NCBI GenBank assembly: GCA_019421005.1
Contig: JAHZGA010000037.1
Location: forward strand, 1-5,818
Direction: 5' to 3'
Length of the DNA: 5,818 nucleotides
DNA from: a bacterium
GTDB lineage: Bacteria > Bacillota_I > Bacilli_A > RF39 > UBA660
Shown here: piece by piece, positions 5,329-5,818 of the stretch
Position numbering within the stretch: the first letter of the stretch is position 1
Layout: each line of letters begins with the position of its first letter
Program-made: the position numbers and the translations under genes
Notes under the pieces: generated by a model
Databases searched by the model: none
What the model saw: only the letters and a program-made list of their open reading frames with translations
Told to the model about the DNA's origin: nothing

Positions 5329-5348
5329 AACGAAATTCGACAAAATTA

Positions 5349-5624
5349 CTAGTTTAGCGACTTTAAATATGATTCTAACTCTGTTATTTGTACCTTCTTA
5401 CTTAAATTTTTAATATAAATCTCAGTAGAATAATTAAAAGCAAGAAATGTTATGTCATTGATGATTATTCTATGTGGTTCTATATAAGATAAATTAGTCT
5501 TATCAATTTTACGAATACTACCATTAATAAATTTAGGAGTAGTATTACAGAAATCACATATAAATTCTAATTTCTTTTTTAGAGAATCATCAAAACTTAT
5601 TTCTTGCTCAATAATCTTTATCAT
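5349..5624 (-). CDS. Small hypothetical protein, 91 aa
   Basis: Not recognised. The protein is soluble and of mixed charge, with N-terminal acidic helix-like residues (1-25) and a C-D-F-C pair at about residues 26-29. A middle rich in isoleucine and asparagine suggests beta-strands. There is no signal peptide or membrane segment. One CxxC without a partner pair does not make a zinc finger. ATG 5624 follows AAAGGA (5641-5636 region) by 11 bases; a GTG at 5633 in the same frame is only 2 bases from that site and is less likely. It lies 128 bases upstream of the recombinase gene in the same direction. It may be element cargo or the last host gene beside the insertion; the sequence does not tell which. 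Confidence 0.55.
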   Translation of the reverse strand: MIKIIEQEISFDDSLKKKLEFICDFCNTTPKFINGSIRKIDKTNLSYIEPHRIIINDITFLAFNYSTEIYIKNLSKKVQITELESYLKSLN

Positions 5625-5696
5625 AATTTTCACTATCCTTTCTTTTAGGATGATTTCTTTGTATGACTTCCAAGCTGAACGTGGGAGTATAACAAC

Positions 5697-5723
5697 AAAA
5701 AAATCAATCTTTCGATTGATTTT
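5697..5723 (-). terminator. Minus-strand terminator of a gene beyond the right edge
   Basis: AAAATCAATC (5700-5709) and GATTGATTTT (5714-5723) pair perfectly around TTTC. On the minus strand the stem runs into TTTTTTTG, giving a U tract. No such tract follows on the plus strand. It would stop transcription entering leftward from outside the window, so the small gene at 5349-5624 would need its own promoter. Confidence 0.65.
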
Positions 5724-5772
5724 CTATATATCAATGTCCGAATAGTTCGAACAGATTTCCCAATGGAGCAGT

Positions 5773-5798
5773 TGCTAAACGGGTTTAGCACACTTTTT
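5773..5798 (+). terminator. Hairpin with short T run at the right edge
   Basis: TGCTAAAC (5773-5780) and GTTTAGCA (5783-5790) are perfectly complementary, followed by CAC and TTTTT (5794-5798). The shape suits a plus-strand terminator, but no plus-strand gene precedes it. A full palindrome GTTCGAAC lies nearby at 5745-5752. It may instead be a binding or recombination site; no att core could be identified. Confidence 0.35.
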
Positions 5799-5818
5799 AA
5801 ATAAATTCATTTGCATTT

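Noticed and set aside
5351..5365. Similarity between GTTTAGCGACTTT near 5352 and GTTTAGCACACTTT near 5783 as possible att sites
   Set aside because: The match is short and gapped, one copy is inside a coding frame, and neither shows the imperfect palindrome around a central dinucleotide expected of serine-recombinase att sites.
1..5818. CRISPR array, tRNA or rRNA genes
   Set aside because: No regularly spaced repeats of suitable length, no cloverleaf and no rRNA-like sequence were seen on either strand.

Overview
The window is strongly AT-rich with short intergenic gaps, strong AAAGGAGG-type ribosome binding sites and TAA/TAG stops. This fits a low-GC Firmicute (Clostridia or gut Bacilli). 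The species cannot be read from the sequence. No housekeeping gene is present; everything recognisable belongs to an accessory or mobile region.

Left part (1-2616, + strand). A 399-base gene-free leader holds several inverted repeats and a possible minus-strand small RNA. It is followed by a translationally coupled pair: a stand-alone ComEC/Rec2-type metallo-beta-lactamase-fold hydrolase (400-1296) and a four-helix membrane protein (1286-1885). The start of the second lies inside the end of the first. A third gene (1927-2616), of unknown function, has its own well-formed promoter inside the tail of the membrane-protein gene. This trio looks like cargo. A membrane-linked MBL pair of this kind could be a defence or stress module, but that is inference.

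Middle and right part (2618-5624, - strand). A bidirectional terminator separates the cargo from a convergent mobility block. The block contains a short coiled-coil protein (2627-3172) whose ends resemble a Mob/Pre (MobV-type) relaxase without its catalytic middle. Next comes a 194-base spacer full of nested inverted repeats, placed where a MobV oriT would be. Then comes a large serine recombinase gene (3367-5220) broken by two in-frame stop codons and missing one zinc-ribbon cysteine. Immediately upstream of the recombinase ribosome binding site is a strong intrinsic terminator, with a five-codon open frame entering its stem. It leaves no room for a promoter and so looks like a transcription attenuator. 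A small orphan gene (5349-5624) and further hairpins close the window.

Taken together, the window reads as a decaying integrative/mobilizable element: recombinase and relaxase relics and a candidate oriT, next to an apparently intact cargo operon. Element boundaries (att sites) could not be located.
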